In this document: positions 44,352 through 57,186 of the stretch, piece after piece
Position numbering within the stretch: the first letter of the stretch is position 1
How the letters are laid out: every line of letters starts with the position of its first letter
Assembly: GCF_051020955.1 (NCBI RefSeq)
Contig: NW_027476093.1
Coordinates: 3,429,001-3,493,000 of the forward strand
Direction: 5' to 3'
DNA from: Megalopta genalis
Taxonomy: Eukaryota; Arthropoda; Insecta; Hymenoptera; Halictidae
Length of the DNA: 64,000 nt
Made by a program: the position numbers and the translations under genes
Notes under the pieces: model-generated
The model's database searches: none
What the model was told of the DNA's origin: nothing
What the model saw: only the letters and a program-made list of their open reading frames with translations

Positions 44352-44811
44352 CAAACAACAAACAACAAACAACAAACAACAAACAACAAACAACAAACAA
44401 CAAACAACAAACAACAAACAACAAACAACAAACAACAAACAACAAACAACAAACAACAAACAACAAACAACAAACAACAAACAACAAACAACAAACAACA
44501 AACAACAAACAACAAACAACAAACAACAAACAACAAACAACAAACAACAAACAACAAACAACAAACAACAAACAACAAACAACAAACAACAAACAACAAA
44601 CAACAAACAACAAACAACAAACAACAAACAACAAACAACAAACAACAAACAACAAACAACAAACAACAAACAACAAACAACAAACAACAAACAACAAACA
44701 ACAAACAACAAACAACAAACAACAAACAACAAACAACAAACAACAAACAACAAACAACAAACAACAAACAACAAACAACACACAACAAACAACAAACAAC
44801 AAACAACAAAA
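44352..44811. repeat. Pure A array ending in a 5-bp unit
   Basis: Sixty-five heptamers (one CACACAA near 44779) and a terminal 5-mer CAAAA at 44807-44811, which shifts the register by -2 just before the D-A array. The same junction occurs at 53165-53169. Confidence 0.9.
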
Positions 44812-45342
44812 CGAAGAACAAACAACGAAGAACAAACAACGAAGAACAAACAACGAAGAACAAACAACGAAGAACAAACAACGAAGAACAAACAACGAAG
44901 AACAAACAACGAAGAACAAACAACGAAGAACAAAAAACGAAGAACAAACAACGAAGAACAAACAACGAAGAACAAACAACGAAGAACAAACAACGAAGAA
45001 CAAACAACGAAGAACAAACAACAAACAACAAACAACAAACAACAAACAACAAACAACAAACAACGAAGAACAAACAACGAAGAACAAACAACGAAGAACA
45101 AACAACGAAGAACAAACAACGAAGAACAAACAACAAACAACGAAGAACAAACAACGAAGAACAAACAACAAACAACGAAGAACAAACAACAAACAACGAA
45201 GAACAAACAACAAACAACAAGCAACGAAGAACAAACAACAAACAACGAAGAACAAACAACAAACAACAAGCAACGAAGAACAAACAACAAACAACAAACA
45301 ACGAAGAACAAACAACAAACAACGAAGAACAAACAACAAACA
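44812..45342. repeat. D-A array and mixed D-A-A with C units
   Basis: CG dinucleotides at 14-bp spacing to about 45010, a short A run to 45063, D-A again, then D-A-A trimers with single C units near 45219 and 45269. It resembles the start of region 3 modules. Confidence 0.85.
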
Positions 45343-45696
45343 ACGAACAACGAACAACGAACAACGAACAACGAACAACGAACAACGAACAACGAACAAC
45401 GAACAACGAACAACGAACAACGAACAACGAACAACGAACAACGAACAACGAACAACGAACAACGAACAACGAACAACGAACAACGAACAACGAACAACGA
45501 ACAACGAACAACGAACAACGAACAACGAACAACGAACAACGAACAACGAACAACGAACAACGAACAACGAACAACGAACAACGAACAACGAACAAACGAA
45601 CAACGAACAAACGAACAACGAACAAACGAACAACGAACAACGAACAACGAACAACGAACAACGAACAACGAACAACGAACAACGAACAACGAACAA
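45343..45696. repeat. B array with three (7+8)-bp units
   Basis: CGAACAA repeats. Near 45590-45630 three 8-mers, CGAACAAA, alternate with 7-mers to give a 15-bp period. B resumes to 45696. Confidence 0.9.
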
Positions 45697-46188
45697 CGAA
45701 GAACAAACAACGAAGAACAAACAACGAAGAACAAACAACGAAGAACGAACAACGAAGAACAAACAACGAAGAACAAACAACGAAGAACAAACAACAAACA
45801 AGAAACAACGAAGAAAAAACAACAAACAACAAACAACGAAGAACAAAGAAAAAACAACAAACAACAAACAACGAAGAACAAACAACAAACAACAAACAAC
45901 GAAGAACAAACAACAAACAACGAAGAACAAACAACAAACAACGAAGAACAGACAACCAACAACGAAGAACAAACAACAAACAACGAAGAACAAACAACAA
46001 ACAACGAAGAACAAACAACAAACAACGAAGAACAAACAACAAACAACGAAGAACAAACAACAAACAACAAGCAACAAGCAACAAGCAACGAAGAACAAAC
46101 AACAAACAACAAGCAACGAAAAACAAACAACAAACAACAAACAACGAAGAACAAACAACAAACAACGGAGAACAAACAACAAACAACG
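45697..46188. repeat. D-A array, GAAACAA/AAAACAA marker, mixed block, C units
   Basis: D-A (14 bp) to about 45800, marker units GAAACAA and AAAACAA at about 45802-45822, a second AAAACAA near 45851, then mixed D-A-A. Three C units lie near 46069-46089 and a CGGAGAA variant near 46166. Confidence 0.85.
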
Positions 46189-46508
46189 AACAACGAACCA
46201 CGAACAACGAACAACGAACAACGAACAACGAACAACGAACAACGAACAACGAACAACGAACAACGAACAACGAACAACGAACAACGAACAACGAACAACG
46301 AACAACGAACAACGAACAACGAACAACGAACAACGAACAACGAACAACGAACAACGAACAACGAACAACGAACAACGAACAACGAACAACGAACAACGAA
46401 CAACGAACAACGAACAACGAACAAACGAACAACGAACGAACAAACGAACAACGAACAACGAACAACGAACAAACGAACAACGAACAACGAACAACGAACA
46501 ACGAACAA
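46189..46508. repeat. B array with three 8-mers and one 4-mer
   Basis: CGAACAA array with a CCAC unit near 46197. 8-mers lie at about 46418, 46437 and 46466, and a 4-bp CGAA at about 46433. The +3 and -3 register changes cancel. Confidence 0.87.
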
Positions 46509-47012
46509 CGAAGAACAAACAACGAAGAACAAACAACGAAGAACAAACTACGAAGAACAAACAACGAAGAACAAACAACGAAGAACAAACAACGAAGAAC
46601 AAACAACGAAGAACAAACAACGAAGAACAAACAACGAAGTACAAACAACGAAGAACAAACAACGAAGAACAAACAACGAAGAACAAACAACAAACAAGAA
46701 ACAACGAAGAAAAAACAACAAACAACAAACAACGAAGAACAAACAACAAACAACAAACAACGAAGAACAAACAACAAACAACGAAGAACAAACAACAAAA
46801 AACGAAGAACAAACAACAAACAACAAACAACGAAGAACAAACAACAAACAACAAACAACGAAGAACAAACAACAAACAACAAACAACGAAGAACAAACAA
46901 CAAACAATAAACAACGAAGAACAAACAACAAACAACAAACAACGAAGAACAAACAACAAACAACGAAGAACAAACAACAAACAACGAAGAACAAACAACA
47001 AACAACGAAGAA
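46509..47012. repeat. D-A array, marker and mixed block
   Basis: Fourteen-bp D-A units to about 46690 with single T variants (CAAACTA near 46543, GAAGTAC near 46636). Then the GAAACAA/AAAACAA marker at about 46696-46716, followed by D-A-A and D-A-A-A units to 47012. One unit contains AATAAAC near 46906. Confidence 0.85.
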
Positions 47013-48069
47013 CAAACAACAAACAACAAACAACAAACAACAAACAACAAACAACAAACAACAAACAACAAACAACAAACAACAAACAACAAACAACAAA
47101 CAACAAACAACAAACAACAAACAACAAACAACAAACAACAAACAACAAACAACAAACAACAAACAACAAACAACAAACAACAAACAACAAACAACAAACA
47201 ACAAACAACAAACAACAAACAACAAACAACAAACAACAAACAACAAACAACAAACAACAAACAACAAACAACAAACAACAAACAACAAACAACAAACAAC
47301 AAACAACAAACAACAAACAACAAACAACAAACAACAAACAACAAACAACAAACAACAAACAACAAACAACAAACAACAAACAACAAACAACAAACAACAA
47401 ACAACAAACAACAACAACAAACAACAAACAACAAACAACAAACAACAAACAACAAACAACAAACAACAAACAACAAACAACAAACAACAAACAACAAACA
47501 ACAAACAACAAACAACAAACAACAAACAACAAACAACAAACAACAAACAACAAACAACAAACAACAAACAACAAACAACAAACAACAAACAACAAACAAC
47601 AAACAACAAACAACAAACAACAAACAACAAACAACAAACAACAAACAACAAACAACAAACAACAAACAACAAACAACAAACAACAAACAACAAACAACAA
47701 ACAACAAACAACAAACAACAAACAACAAACAACAAACAACAAACAACAAACAACAAACAACAAACAACAAACAACAAACAACAAACAACAAACAACAAAC
47801 AACAAACAACAAACAACAAACAACAAACAACAAACAACAAACAACAAACAACAAACAACAAACAACAAACAACAAACAACAAACAACAAACAACAAACAA
47901 CAAACAACAAACAACAAACAACAAACAACAAACAACAAACAACAAACAACAAACAACAAACAACAAACAACAAACAACAAACAACAAACAACAAACAACA
48001 AACAACAAACAACAAACAACAAACAACAAACAACAAACAACAAACAACAAACAACAAACAACAAACAAC
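47013..48069. repeat. Pure A array with one CAA-triplet slip
   Basis: About 150 CAAACAA units. Two extra CAA triplets at 47412-47417 add 6 bp. With the nearby 8- and 5-mers they account for the exact multiple-of-7 distance between CGATGA markers at 36185 and 48106. Confidence 0.9.
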
Positions 48070-48460
48070 AAACTACAAACAACAAACTACAAACAACAAA
48101 CAACGATGAACAAACAACAAACAACGATGAACAAACAACAAACAACGAAGAACAAACAACAAACAACGATGAACAAACAACAAACAACGATGAACAAACA
48201 ACAAACAACGAAGAACAAACAACAAACAACGAAGAACAAACAACAAACAACGAAGAACAAACAACAAACAACGAAGAACAAACAACAAACAACGAAGAAC
48301 AAACAACAAACAACGAAGAACAAACAACAAACAACGAAGAACAAACAACAAACAACGAAGAACAAACAACAAACAACGAAGAACAAACAACAACCAACGA
48401 AGAACAAACAACAACCAACGAAGAACAAACAACAACCAACGAAGAACAAACAACAACCAA
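48070..48460. repeat. AAACTAC pair followed by D-A-A array with CGATGAA units
   Basis: Two AAACTAC units at 48070-48076 and 48084-48090 close the A array. A 21-bp D-A-A array starts at 48104; four of its first five D positions read CGATGAA (48104, 48125, 48167, 48188). The last four trimers carry CCAACAA in the third position. Confidence 0.9.
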
Positions 48461-49007
48461 CGAAGAACAAGCAACAAACAACGAAGAACAAGCAACAAAC
48501 AACGAAGAACAAGCAACAAACAACGAAGAACAAGCAACAAACAACGAAGAACAAGCAACAAACAACGAAGAACAAGCAACAAACAACGAAGAACAAACAA
48601 CAAACAACGAAGAACAAGCAACAAACAACGAAGAACAAACAACAAACAACGAAGAACAAGCAACAAACAACGAAGAACAAGCAACAAACAACGAAGAACA
48701 AACAACAAACAACGAAGAACAAGCAACAAACATCGAAGAACAAGCAACAAACAACGAAGAACAAGCAACAAACAACGAAGAACAAGCAACAAACAACGAA
48801 GAACAAGCAACAAACAACGAAGAACAAGCAACAAACAACGAAGAACAAGCAACAAACAACGAAGAACAAGCAACAAACAACGAAGAACAAGCAACAAACA
48901 ACGAAGAACAAGCAACAAACAACGAAGAACAAGCAACAAACAACGAAGAACAAGCAACAAACAACGAAGAACAAGCAACAAACAACGAAGAACAAGCAAC
49001 AAACAAC
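48461..49007. repeat. D-C-A trimer array (21 bp)
   Basis: About 26 trimers of CGAAGAA, CAAGCAA, CAAACAA, with a few D-A-A trimers mixed in (near 48591, 48633, 48696) and one CATC variant near 48732. In region 1 C units form their own arrays; here C is a fixed middle member of a trimer. Confidence 0.9.
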
Positions 49008-49589
49008 GAAGAACAAACAACAAACAACGAAGAACAAACAACAAACAACGAAGAACAAACAACAAACAACAAAGAACAAACAACAAAAAATGAAGAACAA
49101 ACAACAAACAACGAAGAACAAACAACAAACAACGAAGAACAAACAACGAAGAACAAACAACGAAGAACTAACAACGAAGAACAAACAACGAAGAACAAAC
49201 AACGAAGAACAAACAACGAAGAACAAACAACGAAGAACAAACAACGAAGAACAAACAACGAAGAACAAACAACGAAGAACAAACAACGAAGAACAAACAA
49301 CGAAGAACAAACAACGAAGAACAAACAACGAAGAACAAACAACGAAGAACAAACAACGAAGAACAAACAACGAAGAACAAACAACGAAGAACAAACAACG
49401 AAGAACAAACAACGAAGAACAAACAACAAACAACGAAGAACAAACAACAAACAACAAACAACGAAGAACAAACAACAACCAACGAAGAACAAACAACAAC
49501 CAACGAAGAACAAACAACAACCAACGAAGAACAAACAACAAACAACGAAGAACAAACAACAAACAACGAAGAACAAACAACAAACAAGG
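49008..49589. repeat. D-A-A, D-A and D-A-E arrays
   Basis: D-A-A trimers with AATGAAG near 49089, then a D-A (14 bp) array at about 49140-49425 containing a CTAACAA at 49168. After this come D-A-A, three trimers with CCAACAA, and a GGAAGAA variant near 49587. Confidence 0.84.
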
Positions 49590-49846
49590 AAGAACAAGCA
49601 ACAAACAACGAAGAACAAGCAACAAACAACGAAGAACAAGCAACAAACAACGAAGAACAAGCAACAAACAACGAAGAACAAGCAACAAACAACGAAGAAC
49701 AAGCAACAAACAACGAAGAACAAGCAACAAACAACGAAGAACAAGCAACAAACAACGAAGAACAAACAACAAACAACGAAGAACAAGCAACAAACAACGA
49801 AGAACAAGCAACAAACAACGAAGAACTAGCAACAAACAACGAAGAA
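49590..49846. repeat. Second D-C-A trimer array
   Basis: About eleven D-C-A trimers ending in a CTAGCAA unit at 49826 and one D unit, then the next pure A array. Confidence 0.87.
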
Positions 49847-52408
49847 CAAACAACAAACAACAAACAACAAACAACAAACAACAAACAACAAACAACAAAC
49901 AACAAACAACAAACAACAAACAACAAACAACAAACAACAAACAACAAACAACAAACAACAAACAACAAACAACAAACAACAAACAACAAACAACAAACAA
50001 CAAACAACAAACAACAAACAACAAACAACAAACAACAAACAACAAACAACAAACAACAAACAACAAACAACAAACAACAAACAACAAACAACAAACAACA
50101 AACAACAAACAACAAACAACAAACAACAAACAACAAACAACAAACAACAAACAACAAACAACAAACAACAAACAACAAACAACAAACAACAAACAACAAA
50201 CAACAAACAACAAACAACAAACAACAAACAACAAACAACAAACAACAAACAACAAACAACAAACAACAAACAACAAACAACAAACAACAAACAACAAACA
50301 ACAAACAACAAACAACAAACAACAAACAACAAACAACAAACAACAAACAACAAACAACAAACAACAAACAACAAACAACAAACAACAAACAACAAACAAC
50401 AAACAACAAACAACAAACAACAAACAACAAACAACAAACAACAAACAACAAACAACAAACAACAAACAACAAACAACAAACAACAAACAACAAACAACAA
50501 ACAACAAACAACAAACAACAAACAACAAACAACAAACAACAAACAACAAACAACAAACAACAAACAACAAACAACAAACAACAAACAACAAACAACAAAC
50601 AACAAACAACAAACAACAAACAACAAACAACAAACAACAAACAACAAACAACAAACAACAAACAACAAACAACAAACAACAAACAACAAACAACAAACAA
50701 CAAACAACAAACAACAAACAACAAACAACAAACAACAAACAACAAACAACAAACAACAAACAACAAACAACAAACAACAAACAACAAACAACAAACAACA
50801 AACAACAAACAACAAACAACAAACAACAAACAACAAACAACAAACAACAAACAACAAACAACAAACAACAAACAACAAACAACAAACAACAAACAACAAA
50901 CAACAAACAACAAACAACAAACAACAAACAACAAACAACAAACAACAAACAACAAACAACAAACAACAAACAACAAACAACAAACAACAAACAACAAACA
51001 ACAAACAACAAACAACAAACAACAAACAACAAACAACAAACAACAAACAACAAACAACAAACAACAAACAACAAACAACAAACAACAAACAACAAACAAC
51101 AAACAACAAACAACAAACAACAAACAACAAACAACAAACAACAAACAACAAACAACAAACAACAAACAACAAACAACAAACAACAAACAACAAACAACAA
51201 ACAACAAACAACAAACAACAAACAACAAACAACAAACAACAAACAACAAACAACAAACAACAAACAACAAACAACAAACAACAAACAACAAACAACAAAC
51301 AACAAACAACAAACAACAAACAACAAACAACAAACAACAAACAACAAACAACAAACAACAAACAACAAACAACAAACAACAAACAACAAACAACAAACAA
51401 CAAACAACAAACAACAAACAACAAACAACAAACAACAAACAACAAACAACAAACAACAAACAACAAACAACAAACAACAAACAACAAACAACAAACAACA
51501 AACAACAAACAACAAACAACAAACAACAAACAACAAACAACAAACAACAAACAACAAACGACAAACGACAAACGACAAACGACAAACGACAAACGACAAA
51601 CAACAAACAACAAACAACAAACAACAAACAACAAACAACAAACAACAAACAACAAACAACAAACAACAAACAACAAACAACAAACAACAAACAACAAACA
51701 ACAAACAACAAACAACAAACAACAAACAACAAACAACAAACAACAAACAACAAACAACAAACAACAAACAACAAACAACAAACAACAAACAACAAACAAC
51801 AAACAACAAACAACAAACAACAAACAACAAACAACAAACAACAAACAACAAACAACAAACAACAAACAACAAACAACAAACAACAAACAACAAACAACAA
51901 ACAACAAACAACAAACAACAAACAACAAACAACAAACAACAAACAACAAACAACAAACAACAAACAACAAACAACAAACAACAAACAACAAACAACAAAC
52001 AACAAACAACAAACAACAAACAACAAACAACAAACAACAAACAACAAACAACAAACAACAAACAACAAACAACAAACAACAAACAACAAACAACAAACAA
52101 CAAACAACAAACAACAAACAACAAACAACAAACAACAAACAACAAACAACAAACAACAAACAACAAACAACAAACAACAAACAACAAACAACAAACAACA
52201 AACAACAAACAACAAACAACAAACAACAAACAACAAACAACAAACAACAAACAACAAACAACAAACAACAAACAACAAACAACAAACAACAAACAACAAA
52301 CAACAAACAACAAACAACAAACAACAAACAACAAACAACAAACAACAAACAACAAACAACAAACAACAAACAACAAACAACAAACAACAAACAACAAACA
52401 ACAAACAA
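49847..52408. repeat. A array, 366 units, with AAACGAC insert
   Basis: A 2,562-bp homogeneous CAAACAA array (366 x 7 exactly). The only variation seen is the six-unit AAACGAC patch, annotated separately. Confidence 0.93.
51556..51597. repeat. Six consecutive AAACGAC units
   Basis: G at 51560, 51567, 51574, 51581, 51588 and 51595, 7 bp apart. The A-to-G change is at a different position of the heptamer than in B or D units, so this is a separate variant amplified six times. Confidence 0.95.
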
Positions 52409-52520
52409 CGAAGAACAAGCAACAAACAACGAAGAACTAGCAACAAACAACGAAGAACAAGCAACAAACAACGAAAAACAAGCAACAAACATCGAAGAAC
52501 AAGCAACAAACAACGAAGAA
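52409..52520. repeat. D-C-A island between A arrays
   Basis: Five trimers and one extra D. One carries CTAGCAA (52437), one has CGAAAAA, one has a CATC variant near 52491. Confidence 0.9.
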
Positions 52521-53169
52521 CAAACAACAAACAACAAACAACAAACAACAAACAACAAACAACAAACAACAAACAACAAACAACAAACAACAAACAACAA
52601 ACAACAAACAACAAACAACAAACAACAAACAACAAACAACAAACAACAAACAACAAACAACAAACAACAAACAACAAACAACAAACAACAAACAACAAAC
52701 AACAAACAACAAACAACAAACAACAAACAACAAACAACAAACAACAAACAACAAACAACAAACAACAAACAACAAACAACAAACAACAAACAACAAACAA
52801 CAAACAACAAACAACAAACAACAAACAACAAACAACAAACAACAAACAACAAACAACAAACAACAAACAACAAACAACAAACAACAAACAACAAACAACA
52901 AACAACAAACAACAAACAACAAACAACAAACAACAAACAACAAACAACAAACAACAAACAACAAACAACAAACAACAAACAACAAACAACAAACAACAAA
53001 CAACAAACAACAAACAACAAACAACAAACAACAAACAACAAACAACAAACAACAAACAACAAACAACAAACAACAAACAACAAACAACAAACAACAAACA
53101 ACAAACAACAAACAACAAACAACAAACAACAAACAACAAACAACAAACAACAAACAACAAACAACAAAA
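52521..53169. repeat. A array, 92 units, ending in a 5-bp unit
   Basis: Homogeneous CAAACAA followed by the 5-mer CAAAA at 53165-53169 and then a D-A array. This is the same junction as at 44807-44811. Confidence 0.92.
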
Positions 53170-53687
53170 CGAAGAACAAACAACGAAGAACTAACAACGA
53201 AGAACAAACAACGAAGAACAAACAACGAAGAACAAACAACGAAGAACAAACAACGAAGAACAAACAACGAAGAACAAACAACGAAGAACAAACAACGAAG
53301 AACAAACAACGAAGAACAAACAACGAAGAACAAACAACGAAGAACAAACAACGAAGAACAAACAACGAAGAACAAACAACGAAGAACAAACAACGAAGAA
53401 CAAACAACGAAGAACAAACAACGAAGAACAAACAACAAACAACGAAGAACAAACAACAAACAACGAAGAACAAACAACAAACAACGAAGAACAAACAACA
53501 AACAACGAAGAACAAACAACAAACAACGAAGAACAAACAACAAACAACGAAGAACAAACAACAAACAACAAGCAACAAGCAACAAGCAACGAAGAACAAA
53601 CAACAAACAACAAGCAACGAAGAACAAACAACAAACAACAAAAAACGAAGAACAAACAACAAACAACGAAGAACAAACAACAAACAA
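53170..53687. repeat. Region 3 module: D-A array, D-A-A, C units
   Basis: Fourteen-bp D-A array to about 53421 with one CTAACAA at 53191. D-A-A trimers follow to about 53565, then three C units at about 53572-53590, a further C unit near 53612, and D-A-A to the B array. Confidence 0.85.
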
Positions 53688-53991
53688 CGAACAACGAACA
53701 ACGAACAACGAACAACGAACAACGAACAACGAACAACGAACAACGAACAACGAACAACGAACAACGAACAACGAACAACGAACAACGAACAACGAACAAC
53801 GAACAACGAACAACGAACAACGAACAACGAACAACGAACAACGAACAACGAACAACGAACAACGAACAACGAACAACGAACAACGAACAACGAACAACGA
53901 ACAACGAACAACGAACAACGAACAACGAACAAACGAACAACGAACAAACGAACAACGAACAAACGAACAACGAACAACGAACAACGAACAA
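53688..53991. repeat. B array with (7+8)-bp triple
   Basis: CGAACAA array; three 8-mers CGAACAAA at about 53931-53970; three to four more B units. Confidence 0.9.
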
Positions 53992-54532
53992 CGAAGAACG
54001 AACAACGAAGAACGAACAACGAAGAACAAACAACGAAGAACAAACAACGAAGAACAAACAACGAAGAACAAACAACGAAGAACAAACAACGAAGAACGAA
54101 CAACGAAGAACAAACAACGAAGAACAAACAACGAAGAACAAACAACAAACAAGAAACAACGAAGAAAAAACAACAAACAACAAACAACGAAGAACAAACA
54201 ACAAACAACAAACAACAAACAACAAACAACAAACAACGAAGAACAAACAACAAACAACGAAGAACAAACAACAAACAACGAAGAACAGACAACAAACAAC
54301 GAAGAACAAACAACAAACAACGAAGAACAAACAACAAACAACGAAGAACAAACAACAAACAACGAAGAACAAACAACAAACAACGAAGAACAAACAACAA
54401 ACAACAAGCAACAAGCAACAAGCAACAAGCAACGAAGAACAAACAACAAACAACAAGCAACGAAAAACAAACAACAAACAACAAACAACGAAGAACAAAC
54501 AACAAACAACGAAGAACAAACAACAAACAACG
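53992..54532. repeat. D-B/D-A array, marker, mixed block, four C units
   Basis: Starts with D-B pairs, then D-A to about 54140. The GAAACAA/AAAACAA marker is at about 54150-54171. D-A-A follows with a GACAACA-type change near 54287, then four C units near 54408-54433. Confidence 0.84.
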
Positions 54533-54884
54533 AACAACGAACCACGAACAACGAACAACGAACAACGAACAACGAACAACGAACAACGAACAACGAACAA
54601 CGAACAACGAACAACGAACAACGAACAACGAACAACGAACAACGAACAACGAACAACGAACAACGAACAACGAACAACGAACAACGAACAACGAACAACG
54701 AACAACGAACAACGAACAACGAACAACGAACAACGAACAACGAACAACGAACAACGAACAACGAACAACGAACAACGAACAACGAACAACGAACAACGAA
54801 CAACGAACAACGAACAAACGAACAACGAACAAACGAACAAGGAACAAACGAACAACGAACAACGAACAACGAACAACGAACAAC
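54533..54884. repeat. B array with (7+8)-bp triple
   Basis: CCAC unit near 54542, then CGAACAA repeats. Three 8-mers lie at about 54813-54852, one unit reading GGAACAAA near 54841. Confidence 0.9.
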
Positions 54885-56031
54885 GAAGAACGAACAACGA
54901 AGAACGAACAACGAAGAACAAACAACGAAGAACAAACAACGAAGAACAAACAACGAAGAACAAACAACGAAGAACAAACAACGAAGAACAAACAACGAAG
55001 AACAAACAACGAAGAACAAACAACGAAGAACAAACAACGAAGAACAAACAACGAAGAACAAACAACGAAGAACAAACAACAAACAACAAACAACGAAGAA
55101 AAAACAACAAACAACAAACAACAAACAACAAACAACGAAGAACAAACAACAAACAACGAAGAACAAACAACAAAAAACGAAGAACAAACAACAAACAACA
55201 AACAACGAAGAACAAACAACAAACAACAAACAACGAAGAACAAACAACAAACAACAAACAACGAAGAACAAACAACAAACAACAAACAACGAAGAACAAA
55301 CAACAAACAACAAACAACGAAGAACAAACAACAAACAACAAACAACGAAGAACAAACAACAAACAACGAAGAACAAACAACAAACAACGAAGAACAAACA
55401 ACAAACAACGAAGAACAAACAACAAACAACGAAGAACAAACAACAAACAACGAAGAACAAACAACAAACAACGAAGAACAAACAACAAACAACGAAGAAC
55501 AAACAACAAACATCGAAGAAAAAACAACAAACAACGATGAACAAACAACAAACAACGAAGAACAAACAACAAACAACGAAGAACAAACAACAAACAACGA
55601 AGAACAAACAACAAACAACGAAGAACAAACAACAAACAACGAAGAACAAACAACAAACAACGAAGAACAAACAACAAACAACGAAGAACAAACAACAAAC
55701 AACGAAGAACAAACAACAAACAACGAAGAACAAACAACAAACAACGAAGAACAAACAACAAACAACGAAGAACAAACAACAAACAGCGAAGAACAAACAA
55801 CGAAGAACAAACAACAAACAACGAAGAACAAACAACAAACAACGAAGAACAAACAACAAACAACGAAGAACAAACAACAAACAACGAAGAACAAGCAACA
55901 AGCAACAAGCAACAAGCAACAAGCAACAAGCAACGAAGAACAAACAACAAACAACAAGCAACGAAGAACAAACAACAAACAACAAACAACGAAGAACAAA
56001 CAACAAACAACGAAGAACAAACAACAAACAA
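54885..56031. repeat. D-A, marker remnant, D-A-A-A, D-A-A, six C units
   Basis: D-A to about 55078, AAAACAA near 55100 without the GAAACAA partner, D-A-A-A (28 bp) to about 55345, then D-A-A. CATC occurs near 55512 and CGATGAA has its ATG at 55537. An AGCGAAG variant lies near 55795. Six C units fill about 55891-55932. Confidence 0.83.
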
Positions 56032-56307
56032 CGAACAACGAACAACGAACAACGAACAACGAACAACGAACAACGAACAACGAACAACGAACAACGAACA
56101 ACGAACAACGAACAACGAACAACGAACAACGAACAACGAACAACGAACAACGAACAACGAACAACGAACAACGAACAACGAACAACGAACAACGAACAAC
56201 GAACAACGAACAACGAACAACGAACAAAGAACAACGAACAACGAACAACGAACAAACGAACAACGAACAAACGAACAACGAACAAACGAACAACGAACAA
56301 CGAACAA
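56032..56307. repeat. B array with (7+8)-bp triple
   Basis: CGAACAA with one AAAGAAC variant near 56225; three 8-mers at about 56249-56288. Confidence 0.9.
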
Positions 56308-56817
56308 CGAAGAACGAACAACGAAGAACGAACAACGAAGAACAAACAACGAAGAACAAACAACGAAGAACAAACAACGAAGAACAAACAACGAAGAACA
56401 AACAACGAAGAACAAACAACAAACAAGAAACAACAAACAAGAAACAACGAAGAAAAAACAACAAACAACAAACAACGAAGAACAAACAACAAACAACAAA
56501 CAACAAACAACAAACAACAAACAACGAAGAACAAACAACAAACAACGAAGAACAAACAACAAACAACGAAGAACAGACAACAAACAACGAAGAACAAACA
56601 ACAAACAACGAAGAACAAACAACAAACAACGAAGAACAAACAACAAACAACGAAGAACAAACAACAAACAACGAAGAACAAACAACAAACAACAAGCAAC
56701 AAGCAACAAGCAACAAGCAACGAAGAACAAACAACAAACAACAAGCAACGAAAAACAAACAACAAACAACAAACAACGAAGAACAAACAACAAACAACGA
56801 AGAACAAACAACAAACA
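56308..56817. repeat. D-B/D-A, doubled GAAACAA marker, mixed block, C units
   Basis: D-B then D-A to about 56415. GAAACAA occurs twice (near 56425 and 56440) before AAAACAA near 56455, a local duplication of the marker. Then D-A-A and four C units near 56692-56719. Confidence 0.83.
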
Positions 56818-57186
56818 ACGAACAACGAACCACGAACAACGAACAACGAACAACGAACAACGAACAACGAACAACGAACAACGAACAACGAACAACGAAC
56901 AACGAACAACGAACAACGAACAACGAACAACGAACAACGAACAACGAACAACGAACAACGAACAACGAACAACGAACAACGAACAACGAACAACGAACAA
57001 CGAACAACGAACAACGAACAACGAACAACGAACAACGAACAACGAACAACGAACAACGAACAACGAACAACGAACAACGAACAACGAACAACGAACAACG
57101 AACAACGAACAACGAACAACGAACAAACGAACAACGAACAAACGAACAACGAACAAACGAACAACGAACAACGAACAACGAACAAC
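56818..57186. repeat. B array with (7+8)-bp triple
   Basis: CCAC unit near 56829, about forty B units, and three 8-mers at about 57118-57158. Confidence 0.9.
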
